Below, piece by piece: positions 19,691 through 34,126 of a DNA stretch of 60,000 nucleotides. The position numbers and the translations under genes were made by a program. Every line of letters begins with the position of its first letter. The first letter of the stretch is position 1. A model generated the notes under the pieces. The model made no database searches, had not been told where the DNA came from, and saw nothing but the letters and a program-made list of their open reading frames with translations. The stretch comes from Glandiceps talaboti (Eukaryota > Hemichordata > Enteropneusta > Spengelidae): contig NC_135557.1 of assembly GCF_964340395.1 (NCBI RefSeq), positions 16,597,367 through 16,657,366 of the forward strand, written 5' to 3'.

Positions 19691-22600
19691 GTTCTTCACC
19701 TGCCAACAGCAGATTTAAATAACCTCAGTAACGTAGCATGTAGGCCCAAATATAACATCTAGCCGGATGAAGGCCATTGGGTTTATAAGTAAAGCGGCTA
19801 AGATCTTCTGACTTTTCTGGGCGGCATCTCTTTACCGGAGAGTACACATCTTCTGTCTTAACATATACTTAAACCTCGACATACTATATTTGCATTTGGA
19901 TGTATAATACTCAACAAGAAAAATATTAGGAATTAATATAATTATAACTTCCTCGAGCATTATTGATGAAAGCTTAGGAAAAATATTTGTGAAACGTGAC
20001 TCATATATATTTCAAGAACAAAGGTGTGTCGACGACCTTTCCAGTGAAAAGTCTCGGAGAGAAGACGTATCTAATTAATATATGATATCTGTACTGTTGT
20101 AAAATTAAGATTGCCAGTAGTATAGATCTACTCGTAACTATGGTTATTTACATGCCAAGTCTATATTTTGACATTTTACAGGAAAGGTTGCAGCTAGTGA
20201 AGGTTAAAGGCCAAGTTTATAGATTAGGATATACGCTTGGGCTAAAAGCAGTTGTGTGGTTAAGCTAAAGACAGGGTTGGTCCAGAGAAGAAAAGAATAA
20301 CCATATCGAATGAATATGGCGCCACTAATAAGATAGCACTCACTCGAGAACCTGAGCATCGATTCATGGCCTTTGGTGTTACACAGTTGGGATATTAAGA
20401 AAGTAAAGATCAGTTTAACGATGTGTTGACACATAATGACATCAGTGAGGGTGGGGGAGGGGGATGGCTTCAGAGGTTGGAGCATTTTTAGGTTAATGCT
20501 GATCTCAAAGACTGTTTGTTTTTAAGTCTACTAACCACTGATATTAACTTCGATGTTCGTTATCTAAATTTCGTTTAATCTTTTTTTTACACTTTGACAA
20601 AAGGCAAGCAGTCCACATAGGTGACGAACACCTATAAACCGAAAATAAAATTACATAAAAATAAAAGACAACCGGCAAATACTGCAGGTACAATACACAG
20701 ATGAAAATACATAACACGACATTTTGTACAAAAAAAGATTGACACCCAGGTACAAGGAATTTGATGATCAAACTTGTTCACGAGTACCTCGCGATGATGG
20801 TTTGCAATATTGAAATTGATATTTAAGGCAAATATTCAAATCAACGTATTCTTCCTAACATTTGCACAGAATTCCAGGTTGAAATCTGTTCTGAAAAGAT
20901 TATATTCAATTGTACATGTGAATTACAATAGAATTTTATATTACATTGATGTTGTAATGATGCGGTCGATATTGATAATGCAGGCAGTAAAATCCTTCAA
21001 AATACTTATTGAACACATTTCATTTATGTAAATGTGTATCAAAGGATATCAGACTGAAACCTAAAGTGTAAAGGAGTAGCAAAACTGGCATGAATTTCTC
21101 ATAAATCACTTTATTTATTCGGAAAATAAGTGAAGTGAAAGTATGTGCGCTTCGAATTCAGAGGACGTGTCATGTTATGAAGTACTAGACAAATGAACTG
21201 TTACACCATTGTATGTTATATGCAAGGATAACACTCTTTCGGAGTCGTTTCTTTTGATGAAATGTGAAACATGTGAAATTCGTTGTTTGATTATAGCATC
21301 AATTGAAAATATAATTGTTGCTGCGGTGTCATTGACGTCATGAAGGCTTCGATTGCCACCTAAAGGTTTCATTGGAGTTCATACTGTTTTCTTTAAAACA
21401 TCTATAATCAACATGGAAAAGGTAAATGTAAAAGATTTTGTAAAAAGAAAAAAACACATTCACAATTATTTTTCACACGTAGGATATTCTAAAAAGCTGT
21501 CACACTGAAGATCACTTTTATTTTTTTTCTGAAAGGCTACAGCCTTTTAAGCATGGCTTGGATGATCACTGTACCTCAGTTTATCAATTAGTGTTTAGGA
21601 TTCAACTTCGTGTTATACAACTGTGTGACATTTAAAGTTCATTGACATTTCAATGCGTATTTCCACATGATTGGAATGGCGTTTGTTCTATGGACAAACG
21701 ATGCATCGCGTTCCGATCATCTTCTAATGATTATGCTCATTCGAGGTTTCAACTATAGAGTTGAATTTGCTTATTTTGCATTGCACCAGAGTTCAATTAA
21801 TTAGAGAAAAACTCTTTCGTGAATCAACACATTCAGATTTATAATCAAAACACGTTGTTGTGAAAACTGCAATCAGTCCAACTATAATGACGAATCCATT
21901 GGGAGAGATTGACTTCAGATTAGTAAAACCGGGTTTGATGAAAGAGAATCCTTTAGTCTACATTGCATATTCTTTTTTTTAAATTATCCAATACAAATGC
22001 AAAACAACAGAAAGGAAAAGAGTTAATATTGAATGAACATTTCAACCTTCACTTCCTCAGGATCTACAAACAATAGCTAGGAGAAAACACCATCTTTTAT
22101 GCATCTTATGTCCTGTATTCAAGGATGGGGAAACCAAGGCGTGGCGTTTTTGAATACACCGTGTACATGGCCTGAAGTCGCACACCGTGAACTGTATTAA
22201 TTAACCTGTGGATAAACGTATTTTTTCGGCTGTATTCGCGATAAATAAAATCTACTAGAGTTTTGGGTCCGCACCCGTAACAGCACCCTTAACGACGACT
22301 ACGATTCTAACCTGTTTCTACACTGCCTAAGGATAATGTCGATCACTGATTAACATGTGGTATGTCTAAGTATTGTCATTTTAACAATTTCCAGTGAATA
22401 TATAACGGTTGTCTATGTCCTAAATGTACATGTCCCTTTTATCCCGTATCAGCCTGCCCCATTGAAATGGTGTCTTTGACTTATTCAATATAAACCTCAC
22501 TTCCCGAAATTGCCACCATTGGCAGTATATCCTATTCCAATAAATGGAAGCCGTAAACCATTCCCAAGAACCTGGATAAGTAAAATCAATCCCATTATTT

Positions 22601-23088
22601 GCAAGAACGGCATTACTGATATATTGTGTGCATTGTGGAATACGTGGAAATCATGTTTTCAGAACTTCTGTCAAAAGTTTGCAGTGAAAGATGGTCTAGT
22701 CCCGCCAAAGTCAATGACCTTATCCCGACAACATGATGAGTGGAATCAACATAACTATGAATACTAAAATACTAGTTGACAGCTGTACATGAAAGCTAGT
22801 TGACGACAACTAAAGGAACGGAAATTAACTTACACGCACTGCTATAAGCATGTCTTAATGTTGTCAATTGACTGTGCTATATATTAACAATGCTTGTCGT
22901 CAGTAAATGCATATCCTCCAAGCACAATCAAGATAAAGTACGTCTCGTACGTCTATGTAGATAAAGATGTATAAAGACTTAGATAAATACATCTCACAAA
23001 TTCCTTGGATCAAGTCTCACGCTCTGTCATTCATTCAACCTGCATACCTACCTACTTACCGTATTCTTTAATCTATTAATCTGCATAT
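19691..23088. other. Long stretch with no recognised gene
   Basis: Contains several frames of 60-93 codons (for example 20204-20485 minus, 22510-22767 plus) without motifs, conserved splice pattern or repeat partners. A GGTGGGGGAGGGGGATGG run lies at about 20450. Confidence 0.5.
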
Positions 23089-23391
<303 letters not shown>

Positions 23392-24376
23392 GGTATGTAG
23401 GATGAAAATACCATGCAATCGAGGGACATGGTGTAACATTTTGTCATGTGAGCAAAGACATAATACCTACCGTACAACTGTTGCTTGACAACTCAATATT
23501 GAATATTTAATTATGTACTTATAAGTACAGTGGAAGCATTGTGTCGACAAATGAAGCAATGCGGTAGTGATTAACTTAAATACGGTGATTTATTGCTAAG
23601 ACCTGACAGGTCAAATCGCTTTAACAAAAATTCCTATTGAAAACACAATCGCTTCTTCACTGTCGAAAATGAACGAAGATCAATTACTCTCTTAAATTAG
23701 GTAGAAGACCTTGATTTCTGTGTTTTTGTGAGATAGTAATGCTTCTGTCATCTTTCTGTCGCTATTTTGTTCAAAAACAACATTCCATATATGAGAAATT
23801 TTACAGTACACAAAATGTCAATCAAAATCGTTACTAAGAGGCACTGTTCAATATTATGCTATTTGTCATCAAACAATACATTTTGTATCATTTAGCTTTA
23901 ATTTAATGGTTCGATCATCGGATATAATAAAACTATCAACAGTTCACATAGTTCTGATTAATCAGATATTTTAACAATACTTAAAACAACTAGGAGAGGT
24001 TATTCAACATGTATAGAATTTGTAATAAAATAAGTTAAACACTTCTCTTAAAAAATTTAACAGCACGTTAAATATGTGTAATACTTTCGATGACGTTCGT
24101 CAGGGTCGCCATGTCTTAATAAACTACCTTAGCACACACTTAAAGTCTAAAGTAAGTTTTCACTTTATGTATATGCAATTCCAAGGATAAGAGTGCTGGT
24201 GTTAATTTGATTCGATTTTACCAAAATCAAAACATTTCAGAGTTTCAATCAGGCAGCAGGACTCTTTCTTGGTCTTACATAAGGTTTTCTGTTATACGAA
24301 TTAACCAAACTAATAGCATATATCCTTATAACATACATTTTATCGCACTGTAAACACAATTTCTATACACCATATC
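23392..24376. other. No recognisable feature
   Basis: AT-rich spacer; no frame over 60 codons outside repeat extensions. Confidence 0.5.
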
Positions 24377-24450
24377 TATGTATGTATGTATGTATGTATG
24401 TATGTATGTATGTATGTATGTATGTATGTATGTATGTATGTATGTACAAC

Positions 24451-24483
<33 letters not shown>

Positions 24484-24540
24484 TGTATGTATGGATGTAT
24501 GTATGTATGCGTGTGCGTGTGTGCGTTCGTGTATGTGTTT
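24377..24540. repeat. (GTAT)n array with (GCGT) tail
   Basis: Interrupted once by ACAACATATA near 24447, then drifts to GTGC and GTGT units. Confidence 0.97.
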
Positions 24541-25440
24541 ATATATGTGTTTCTATGCATACTAATGCTGCCTTTGACATATTGAATTGTGGACTCTTGG
24601 TCAGCGACCATTCCAACACATGAAATTATCACATATAGAAGTGCTCAGTGAATATACGATAGAAGAAAACATATGAAACAATTGTATGCATTTTGCTGCA
24701 TGAATACAGTATAAAAAGAAAAAGCTAAATCTGGGTAGGTAGTGATAATAAAACCAAGTTCTTTGATATAACTATCCTGTTTTCTTTCGTCTTGCCCATA
24801 CTATCATTTATATAAACTGCATCCATCAAAATACATACATACTTGTAAAGTTGTAGGCAGACGACAATTATTTGCAAAAGTGACAAAAAGTTCATATATT
24901 TTGATGTTATATTAAAGTTGTAGGGGATCGGAGGGGTCATTATCCTTCACGTGGAACTATGTTCGTTCTAGTTTAATTGCATCTTAGAATTTCGAAAGAG
25001 AATGAAATATAATTCAACTTATCTGAACACCGCATGTATATTGATTATGCAAGGAATAGGTTTAATGTGAGTAAAGGGAATCTCTCGTTTTACTTGAGTA
25101 AACAGTCGACCCTGATGAAGTGATAATATATACACGTGCTCTATAAAGTGACGTGTGGAGTCTATCGTTCAGGCGAAACTTGGTAAAATATCAACGGCGA
25201 ACTCAGTGGAAATGTAAGACCGTCATTGCGACATAAGCACAGCATGGCCAACATATTTTACCTATTATTTTAAACGCAGCGTATAAGTGGATGTCTTAAC
25301 AGAAATGTGTGTAAAATTTAAAATTACTAACAAAACTATATCAAATACATAAACACTTTGATTTCTTATTACCTCAACATGTGCACCTACAGTCATAAAA
25401 TGCCAACCTCATAGTACTACTTCTAGAGACTTGTGTTTAT
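24541..25440. other. No recognisable feature
   Basis: One 71-codon minus frame (24725-24940) of chance-like composition. Confidence 0.5.
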
Positions 25441-25499
25441 CTCTCTCCGTCCGTCCATCCATCCATCCATCCATCCGCCTGTCTGCCTGTCTGCCTGCC

Positions 25500-25556
<57 letters not shown>

Positions 25557-25558
25557 GA
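25441..25558. repeat. (CCAT)n-(CTGC)n-(CTGT)n compound microsatellite
   Basis: CCGT and CCAT units pass through CTGC to a run of CTGT, all in one 4-bp register. Confidence 0.96.
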
Positions 25559-26445
25559 CTCTCCAGTTATTTGCGTCGTGATCTTGTCATTACATATATA
25601 AGATTTCATATAATTACGATGTTAAAACAGAAGACGAAACCTCTGAAGATTTATTCTGCAATTTAAAAGGTTTTATCTTATAATCCTGTATAGAATATAC
25701 GATACTTTGATTTCTTATATTCATGCATCACAGTCATTATATTTGCATAGCTATACACGTAATCAATACAATCCCTACCCTCGGGTAGTATTTTCAAACA
25801 CGAATACGTTTCAAGCAATGGTTTTAAATTTCTAAATCATTAATGTACATATTTTTTTTTTTAGAATTCACTAATATTAATCTTTTTCCTTCTTCTACAA
25901 GGTAGCCCCAAGCATTTTTGGTTCTCACACAACTTACACGTAACTGATTCTTTGGAACACATGGATTAATAATAATGTACACCTGCACATAATCACCGCA
26001 TATACTGGTGATGTTGTTAGATATCACTTATTGAAATACGGTCACCGACTCTCTATCACTTATAGGTTATTTGGTTCAGTTCTTATCAGCCGACATACAC
26101 ACCTACCATGGCAATACCTTCTAAATCGTTTTCAAAATGTCGGTCCGTGACACAAATTTTGAAACCTTACAGCTTTCATTTGGAAAGTCTAAGAAATAGT
26201 TGTACGTGCATATTTATAAGTGTAGTTTAGTTGAAGGATTCATACGTGCATATCTTTTCGATGAGAGGAATTCGTGTTTCTATTGAACCACATCGCTTTA
26301 GCTGAATAACCGCAATGCTGTGTACACGTAGGTGTGAAATACTATAGAAGACGTTCCCCTATCATGTACAGCAGGACATTGGTATCAAAATGAAGAATAA
26401 AGATATATGTACAATGATATTTCATTCAATCATGGCAATTGGAAA
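25559..26445. other. No recognisable feature
   Basis: AT-rich spacer; 67-codon minus frame at 25824-26027 not supported. Confidence 0.5.
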
Positions 26446-26457
26446 ATAATAATAATA

Positions 26458-26516
<59 letters not shown>

Positions 26517-26517
26517 T
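26446..26517. repeat. (AAT)n microsatellite
   Basis: Near-pure AAT units with one GTA change. Confidence 0.95.
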
Positions 26518-26580
26518 GATACAGTTACTGCACCTTGGTAAATAATTTTCAAATTTTCTTACCACCTCTTTCATCATCAT

Positions 26581-26603
26581 ATTATTATATTATTATATTA
26601 TTA

Positions 26604-26654
<51 letters not shown>

Positions 26655-26783
26655 TATTATTATTATATTTATTACATTATATTATTATTATTTTTATTAT
26701 TAATATTATTATTATCATTTTATTATCATTATTATTATTATATTATTGTTATTATTATATTATTTTTTATCATATTTTTTATA
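26581..26783. repeat. (ATT)n microsatellite, degenerate at its end
   Basis: ATT units, opposite in orientation to the AAT array 65 bp upstream, so the two can pair as a large imperfect hairpin. Confidence 0.93.
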
Positions 26784-27292
<509 letters not shown>

Positions 27293-27411
27293 CGTAGACA
27301 AGCGACCATGGCTGTTCACAAGATCATATCATTTAGGCAGTGTTGTACATCTTGCATTACTTACAATTACTAATATTTCTATAATAATATATGATAATAA
27401 TAATATAGGTG

Positions 27412-27463
27412 TCTCAGTGGAGAGAACAGTGTTCAATGCAATATTAGTAGCAGAGCATAATAT
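27412..27463 (-). repeat. Recurring microsatellite-linked module, copy b
   Basis: GAGAACAGTGTTCAATGCAA followed by TATTAGTAGCAGAGCATAAT. This is probably the closest to the family consensus. A (TA)n tract lies 120 bp away on the same side as for copy a. Confidence 0.7.
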
Positions 27464-28095
27464 ACTTAAATGATGTGCACGCGCATTGCCATTGCGCATT
27501 GCTCTGCTCACGACGTACTCGGCAGGAAGGAGTAATTAAAGTACTCTTCTGTTAATTGTTTTGATTCAATGAAATGTATGTTTGAAAAACGGTTTTATAA
27601 GATTTAGTTGCCATCACCTGTAGGAGAAATGATAAATATATTATGATGTAAAAGTATGTACATTTATTGCCGTGTAATGTGCTTTTTTCCTTTCTAAAAA
27701 GACAACTCTACATAAGCAAAATCCGCAGTGTGTACATGGCGAAAACACTGTACACCGTGTACACACACCTATACATGTTTCAATTGACACTAAGTTAACA
27801 TCTTAGCCACTTTCAATCCAATATAGCTATTACTTCTATTACACGACGTGTTTGTCATTCGATAATGTCAACATATAGGAACCCGATGTCTGTTACTGAC
27901 TACGTTACTTTCAGTTTCACGAAACGGTGGTTCTTTCCTGATTATTGAGGTAATAAAAACGACTAACTAAATTTATAAAAGGGAGTGAACATGCAGTCGC
28001 TATGACAATTTCGAGACAAAAAAATCCGAACACCACGCCTTATGGAAAATACAAAATTATTTACTGATGATTGAAGAAAACATAATTTCTTAATC
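27464..28095. other. No gene recognised
   Basis: Spacer between the module and the PLE fragment. If both belong to one element, the missing endonuclease part would lie here, but I could not align it. Confidence 0.45.
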
Positions 28096-28240
28096 ATTTG
28101 GCAAATTTGCGTTATCTGTCGAATGGTTCTGTTTGACACTTGTGTTATGGACTTCGATGATACTGGCCATGTTTTTCTTACAACTGTAAGCGATTTTTGC
28201 ATTTCCTTTGTTGAAGATCTTATGCAGTTTCGGAAATAAG
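28096..28240 (-). pseudogene. Short decayed PLE fragment
   Basis: Minus-strand translation LHKIFNKGNAKIAYSCKKNM then ASIIEVHN aligns with LHKIFNRNNTKVSYSCMDNM then GKLINGHK of the PLE at 17583-18644. The match covers the linker between the thumb and the cysteine cluster. Outside about 145 bp no similarity was seen. It is too short to say what removed the rest. Confidence 0.7.
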
Positions 28241-29771
28241 AACAGATGCTCTGCTCGTAAACACTCTTTTGTCAACATTCAGCATAGAGTTATCTAAATA
28301 CAGTTGGTGGCGGAAAGAAATCGGTCAACAATACATCACTAATTGTCGTGCTATTGGCACGTGTAAGCTAACCATATATATCTCTATTTTCTTGGCACAT
28401 CTTTCTGGTACCTATCTTCTTATCTTGTTTACTTTTAATTGTGTACTTCAAAATGTTGTCCTTTTCAGTCCCTGTTATTGAACACCACCTATTATTTCTT
28501 AATATTTTATCTTATTTATCATTTAATTCTACCCATCAGGATAGAGAGAGCAGATATTACGTTAAAGGTCGACAACCTTACCATAGACATAGACATGACA
28601 ACATAATAGGTGGGTCTGCAATTCAAAGGAAACACTTACGTAGTTAAAATTATCCGCTGGACTACGTAATCGCAGCTAATTGACACAAAACAAGGTTATG
28701 GTTATTAAGCTGATTCGCAATTAGCAGTGGGTTTGAACCTTGCACTCTGTTCAATTAAACTAACATATCGTTCGGTTTACTTGTTAATATAGCGTCGTTA
28801 TTTTATATCAAAAGACACACATTTCACATGGTAAGTTAAAAGGTCAATACCACATAAACTTGCAAATATGATGTGATGATATCTTTACCCTTAACCATAA
28901 ACACCACTCCGTATAAGTTCGACTGTATATTAACATTATCAATTTTAGTTTCAATTTACGGTCGCATTTTGTTTTTAATTTTCGTCAGTAATACCTTGTC
29001 AAGGAGATATTTCATTATTAACCAAGAAAGAGACATTTGTAACTGATAAATATTTGGCGGGACTCGTCAAGTAACATATGGTACAGTAGAAATAAAACAG
29101 GCTTCATTCCATTGCGCATGTCCTGTTATTTCCCACAACGGTTTAAATAAGGGAAACGTCTAGTCACTGTCAAACATAGACATTCCACTTTGGTTATGTT
29201 CATTTGAGTTGGCGTATATAGCACAGCAAGGTTCATTTATTTAACAGCTCTGTGGCAGACATCATTAATGTGAGTATGCATGGCGTTTGGCTTCAATCTT
29301 CCTTGATTTTAGTAGTCCTCAATGTTAGGTTAGAATATCCATTGGTTACCAGGACAACATTCACACAATGTGCATTATAAAATGCTACATAGAGCCACTG
29401 AAATTTAGGGTCACTGGATGTTTGCAGTAATTATGTAAGAGTTGTGTACACAGATCCTTTTGGTTCACACCCTGCTCGTTATCAGAGTTAAGGTTCTTCA
29501 CCACTTGACCGTTCCTTACATGTACCAGTTGTTGTTATATAATTGTCTGCATGGACAATTTCCTACAGGAGTAATGAAAACCACTGATTGAAACGCCAGA
29601 GGTAAGCAGCGTTATCTCTACACCACAACTGTGAGTAGCGGTAATACTTTAGGCGAGCGGTTTATCAAGAGAGGTCGGCGAGAACCAGTCTAGTCAACCG
29701 TTTCACCTTCACAGATCACCCAGTTGCCTAATATATCACAGGTAATATATAACTCTAAAAATGGTAAATTT
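28241..29771. other. Mostly unrecognised; possible old SINE head at about 28693-28755
   Basis: TATGGTTATTAAGC and, 25 bp later, GTGGGTTTGAACCTTGC could be a decayed A-box and B-box. No tail or second copy was seen. The rest holds nothing I can support. Confidence 0.35.
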
Positions 29772-29830
29772 GTATGTATGTATGTATGTATGTATGTATG
29801 TATGTATGTATGTATGTATGTATGTATGTA
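29772..29830. repeat. (GTAT)n microsatellite
   Basis: Fifteen near-perfect units. Confidence 0.95.
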
Positions 29831-30650
29831 CCATTGATCATTCTTTTCAAACAAACCACCGATTTGTTTACTTATCGCTGCCCTGCCTGTCAGAGCATGC
29901 AGTTACCTGTTAAAGTAATTCTAGGTGACAGCCAAGCGCGGACAAAAATGTAGCTTCATATAAAGCTCCTACTTGACAACGCTAGTAAGGATGTTCATGC
30001 AATGCATATATATGTTATACATTATGGTGCTGTGTTTGCTTTTAGTATCACCACGACTACTAGTTTACAAGATTAAATGGCAACTATGGCTGTTACAATT
30101 TTAATCTGTGTTAGTCATAATCAAAATTATTTTAGTTTATGACTGCATTGCTGCAATGTAATTGTAATTATCGCCGTTGCTGCCTTACCTTGCCATCCGT
30201 GACAAAATATCGTTCCGTTGTCCAAGCAATATTGTGCATTTTGAAAGAATTTTTGTGTGGATTAGTAGTATTTCTAGTACCAAGTGTGTATGTGATGTGT
30301 TATTAAACCGAAAGTGGAAGCAAATTATGGAATAAGCCACACATTGCTAGCCTCTAGCTTAGACATAATCATTATGTATGTTTATACACTCGTTTATTTC
30401 TTATGGTGTCTTTTTAGATTTGTTCACGAATGTAGTATATACTTCTGTAATGCAATGTCGATAAAACATAACCAAAAGAGTAACATAAAAGGCTATTATA
30501 GCTAGAAACTAAAATCACTACATCTGTAATATCAAATCATCACTCCATCAACCAATGTTTCATCAGACTCAATTCCGGGCTTCTGCCAAACATTGCATGG
30601 CATACTCTCACGCCAATAAAAGCACGAAATGCGTATTAAATGCATAACTA
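29831..30650. other. No recognisable feature
   Basis: AT-rich spacer with one 63-codon frame (30314-30505). Confidence 0.5.
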
Positions 30651-30903
30651 CATACATACATACATACATACATACATACATACATCATACATACATACAT
30701 ACATACATACATACATACATACATACATACACACATCATACATACATACATACATACATACATACATACATACATACATACATACAGACATACATACATA
30801 CATACATACAGACATACATGTATCCAACGCACGCACGCACACACACACACACACACTCATACATACATACATACATACATACATACATACATACATACAT
30901 ACA

Positions 30904-30932
<29 letters not shown>
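30651..30932. repeat. (CATA)n array with (CACA)/(CAGA) variants
   Basis: About 280 bp; reverse orientation relative to the GTAT arrays. Single-base deletions (CATCATAC) shift the register twice. Confidence 0.97.
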
Positions 30933-30934
<2 letters not shown>

Positions 30935-30937
30935 GTA

Positions 30938-31078
30938 TATGTTATTTGCCAAATACCGTTCCATATCTTGCTGCGAGAGGTAATTTTTTCTGGTATAACG
31001 GAGAGCCGGAGGCGAGCCGTTATACCAGAAAAATTACCTCGAGCAGCAAGATGTGGAACAGTATTTGGCAAATAACAT
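30938..31078. repeat. 140-nt near-perfect hairpin (foldback)
   Basis: Arms of about 62 nt with about five mismatches or indels: GTTATTTGCCAAATAC... to ...TGGTATAACGG, and the reverse complement after a 15-nt loop (about 31002-31017). It lies 5 bp from the end of a (CATA)n array. It may be a small foldback element, or a terminal piece of one. Confidence 0.8.
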
Positions 31079-31815
31079 ACTTATACGTCACCTGCGACTA
31101 TGAATTCATTTTTGAATGTCTAAAAATGCTGTTTCATGTTAAAATAAAATCACTTCCGCGTTATACTGTTGAGCGTAGTATCATGCACCTCTCTGATAAC
31201 TGCAATGCGGTTGTTTACATGTCAGCCTTAACTTTATCGTCCAATCAGAGTGCGCGTTTGCTCAGTAGTATGGCGTAATGTTTACTATTTGCATATCACT
31301 CAGCGATATATTGAAACTTATAACCATCAGCTGAAAAATGAGTGCGTCTTTGTTTTGCGTACTGTATTCCATTAAATGTACATAAATGTTCGTGATATGT
31401 TTTGTTGTTCTAGTTAAGCAAAAATTACACCCTCTGTGGTGGTAATTTTCATATCCTTCATAAATTTAGGAATTCATGTTTACGATCGCGTGACGACCGT
31501 GCGTTCGCCGTCACTGGACTTCACGGTTGTGTGTGGAATTTTTGACTATTTCCCTGTGACATGAAAAGTACAGTTCAAAGACTTGTTACAATGTATACAA
31601 CGGTGATATTTTGTTCGATTGACAACAAATTTGGCATTGGAAATGCTGGTTATAGCTCGATCTCTAGTTGTCTGCTAGATTTGTTTACAAGGGGACGTGC
31701 AGTGATCACGTGATACAACAAGCAAAAATACGGCTGTTGGTGAAAAATACGCCTGTGTATCTGCAGGGCTCTCGACCAATCAGAATGCGAGATTGGTGAC
31801 AGGTGACGTATAATG
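31079..31815. other. Possible element bounded by a 14-bp inverted repeat
   Basis: TTATACGTCACCTG at about 31081-31094 recurs as its exact reverse complement CAGGTGACGTATAA at about 31799-31812. Two CCAATCAGA(A/G)TGCG motifs (about 31241 and 31777) lie inside in the same orientation. No reading frame beyond chance. Confidence 0.4.
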
Positions 31816-31929
31816 GGTTCTATTTGGTGCATGCGAATATTAGAACTTTTCACACGTATAACCGTTTATCACGCGCGGGTGTCGTTCTGTTCCATTACAT
31901 TCAGATATGTTCAGGTGTTAACCAAACAT

Positions 31930-31990
31930 GTCTGTATCGCGGCGATAATACCTTGAAAAGGAATATCTATTCGAAACGTCGGATTTTACA
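31930..31990 (+). other. GAAACG-containing segment before a (TACA)n array
   Basis: CCTTGAAAAGG followed by TATTCGAAACGTCGGATTTTA, then the array 45 bp on. Similar in kind to the GAAACG segments near the PLE, but without the CTGA element; weak. Confidence 0.25.
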
Positions 31991-32035
31991 TCTATTCATA
32001 CGAACTGACTTATAAGTTTCATATGTATTTCTTTC

Positions 32036-32266
32036 TACATACATACATACATACATACATACATACATACATACATACATACATACATACATGCATGCAT
32101 ACATCATACATACATACATACATACATACATACATACATACATACATACACACATACATACATACATGCATACATACATACATCCATCCATCCAACCTCC
32201 CCACCCCCACCCCCCCACACACACACATACATACATACATACATACATACATACATACATACATAC
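32036..32266. repeat. (TACA)n array with C-rich interruption
   Basis: TACA units broken by TGCA, a CCATCCATCC stretch and a C/A-rich patch near 32200. Confidence 0.97.
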
Positions 32267-33997
32267 TCAATCTTGTGTTTGAAATGGTGTTTTTTTCGGT
32301 CTTTTGCATGGCGTGATTATATTAATACACCAATGTATGTGGAGGAGATTATTTCTTTGACGTACAGAAACAAAAGGGTGTTGGCAAGAATATGTGGAAA
32401 AATAACCAATTGGTGATAAAGACGTTTTCCTCCAGGCGAATGGATAGAAGCCATCATGAGTTGACTTCTAAGTCTAGGAGGTGAAAGTCGAGTGACCTTA
32501 ACATAGGTTTTGTTAACGGTAGCTATATACCGTTTTTTTTATCGCTGTGACAGTTAACATTTACGACGCAGTTAAAGTTTTCTAAGGAAAACGCGTAATT
32601 ACATAATTGTCAAATGTCATTACATTGATGTTGTGCTTCAAGGGAAGCTTGCAATTTGCTCTGTACTTCGTGATAATATGAAGTCCTGTCAACCATTGAG
32701 TTATCGTTACAAACGGCTATACACAAATTGAAGGCATTTGGATTCTTTACGATCTGAACAGAAAAATAAAAATTACTTTTATTTAGATGTTCAACTGAGA
32801 AGGAAATGATGATTGAATCGTTGACTTATTGTATGCACACAACATAGTGCAACGTTTTGAAACTCTCTCCAACGTATGACACGAATACTGAAAGAATTGG
32901 AGATTGGCACACAGGCCTTGGCCACACTCTTTAAAACTGAAAGTATTTGCCAAAATACTCTATACCAATGTTTCATGGATATTATCCTTGTAATTACTAC
33001 ACTAAGGGGTATGATTGCGTGATTCGATTGAGGGCTTTTATCTTTACGGATTACACTTTGGCCTTAATTTTCAATGTTCTCTTCAATATATGTTTTTTGC
33101 TTGCAGATTTATGTTACGATATACACCGAAATCAATACACGCGGTATATGATTTTAACGAACGATAGACTTATCCTCAAAGGGGTTATTTCATAGCATAC
33201 ATATTCCATTAAAATAATTACTCGAACACGAGACATGGACTCACTGAGAGGTGACATATAAGTACTTGGTTTCGGAAAGCATTAGTAATATTTACTATCC
33301 GCGTTTCCACAAAGTCAATGTGCTCCTTTGACTTTTAGCGTGCCCCTTTTAAAGTCTAGAGCTAAAGGTCACATCTAAAATGAAAACAGCAACTATACTA
33401 TTCACTTTGAAGATGAAGAAAATATAAGGGTGAAATAAAACAATAAAACAGATTAACGCTAATAAAATAACAATAAAAATGAATAACGCTCTTAGAACAA
33501 GAAGTTTGTTTTAGTTGGAAAAAGAAGAAACGTATATACATTGAGCCACGCACGCATCAACGCCATTTAAAGATAAAACAGGCACAATCTTTAAACAAAA
33601 CATTGTCAAGTATTTCAAATATTATGTGTTTTCATTAACGTAGTTCCTCCTATGTATGTTTGTCACGTACAGGCATCAAAGTCTGGCTAATCATTAAATG
33701 TAAATACATCTCTCTATCATTAGCATCACTCTATATTACAACAACTACTATAAAACGTGTCTATTACTGCGCCATGTTGTACCAATTTGTTTGACGCGCG
33801 ATTTGAATGCTCAATGTGATTTAGAGTGCCGCCACTACATTGGCCACCATGGTGTTTTGTTACGATTGAAGACATTACAAAAGCATGGCTTTGAGTCACA
33901 TCGCGAGAACCACGAAGTCGATACCTCGAATAAAGACGTCAGTAATGAAAAACAACAATGAGTAGCTCTAGTTTGATATCAAACTGATAAATGCAAA
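32267..33997. other. No recognisable feature
   Basis: One 82-codon plus frame at 32947-33195 and a 61-codon minus frame at 32791-32976; neither supported. Confidence 0.5.
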
Positions 33998-34126
33998 TGT
34001 ATGTATGTATGTATGTATGTATGTATGTATATATGTATGTGTGTATGTGTGTATGTGTGTATGTGTATGTATGTATGTATGTATGTATGTATGTATGTAT
34101 GTATGTATGCATGCATGCATGCATGC
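33998..34126. repeat. (GTAT)n array ending in (GCAT)n
   Basis: GTAT and GTGT blocks, then four GCAT units. Confidence 0.96.

Noticed and set aside
31930-31990. Hammerhead ribozyme
   Set aside because: GAAACG is present but the CUGANGA half is not; kept only as a weak feature.
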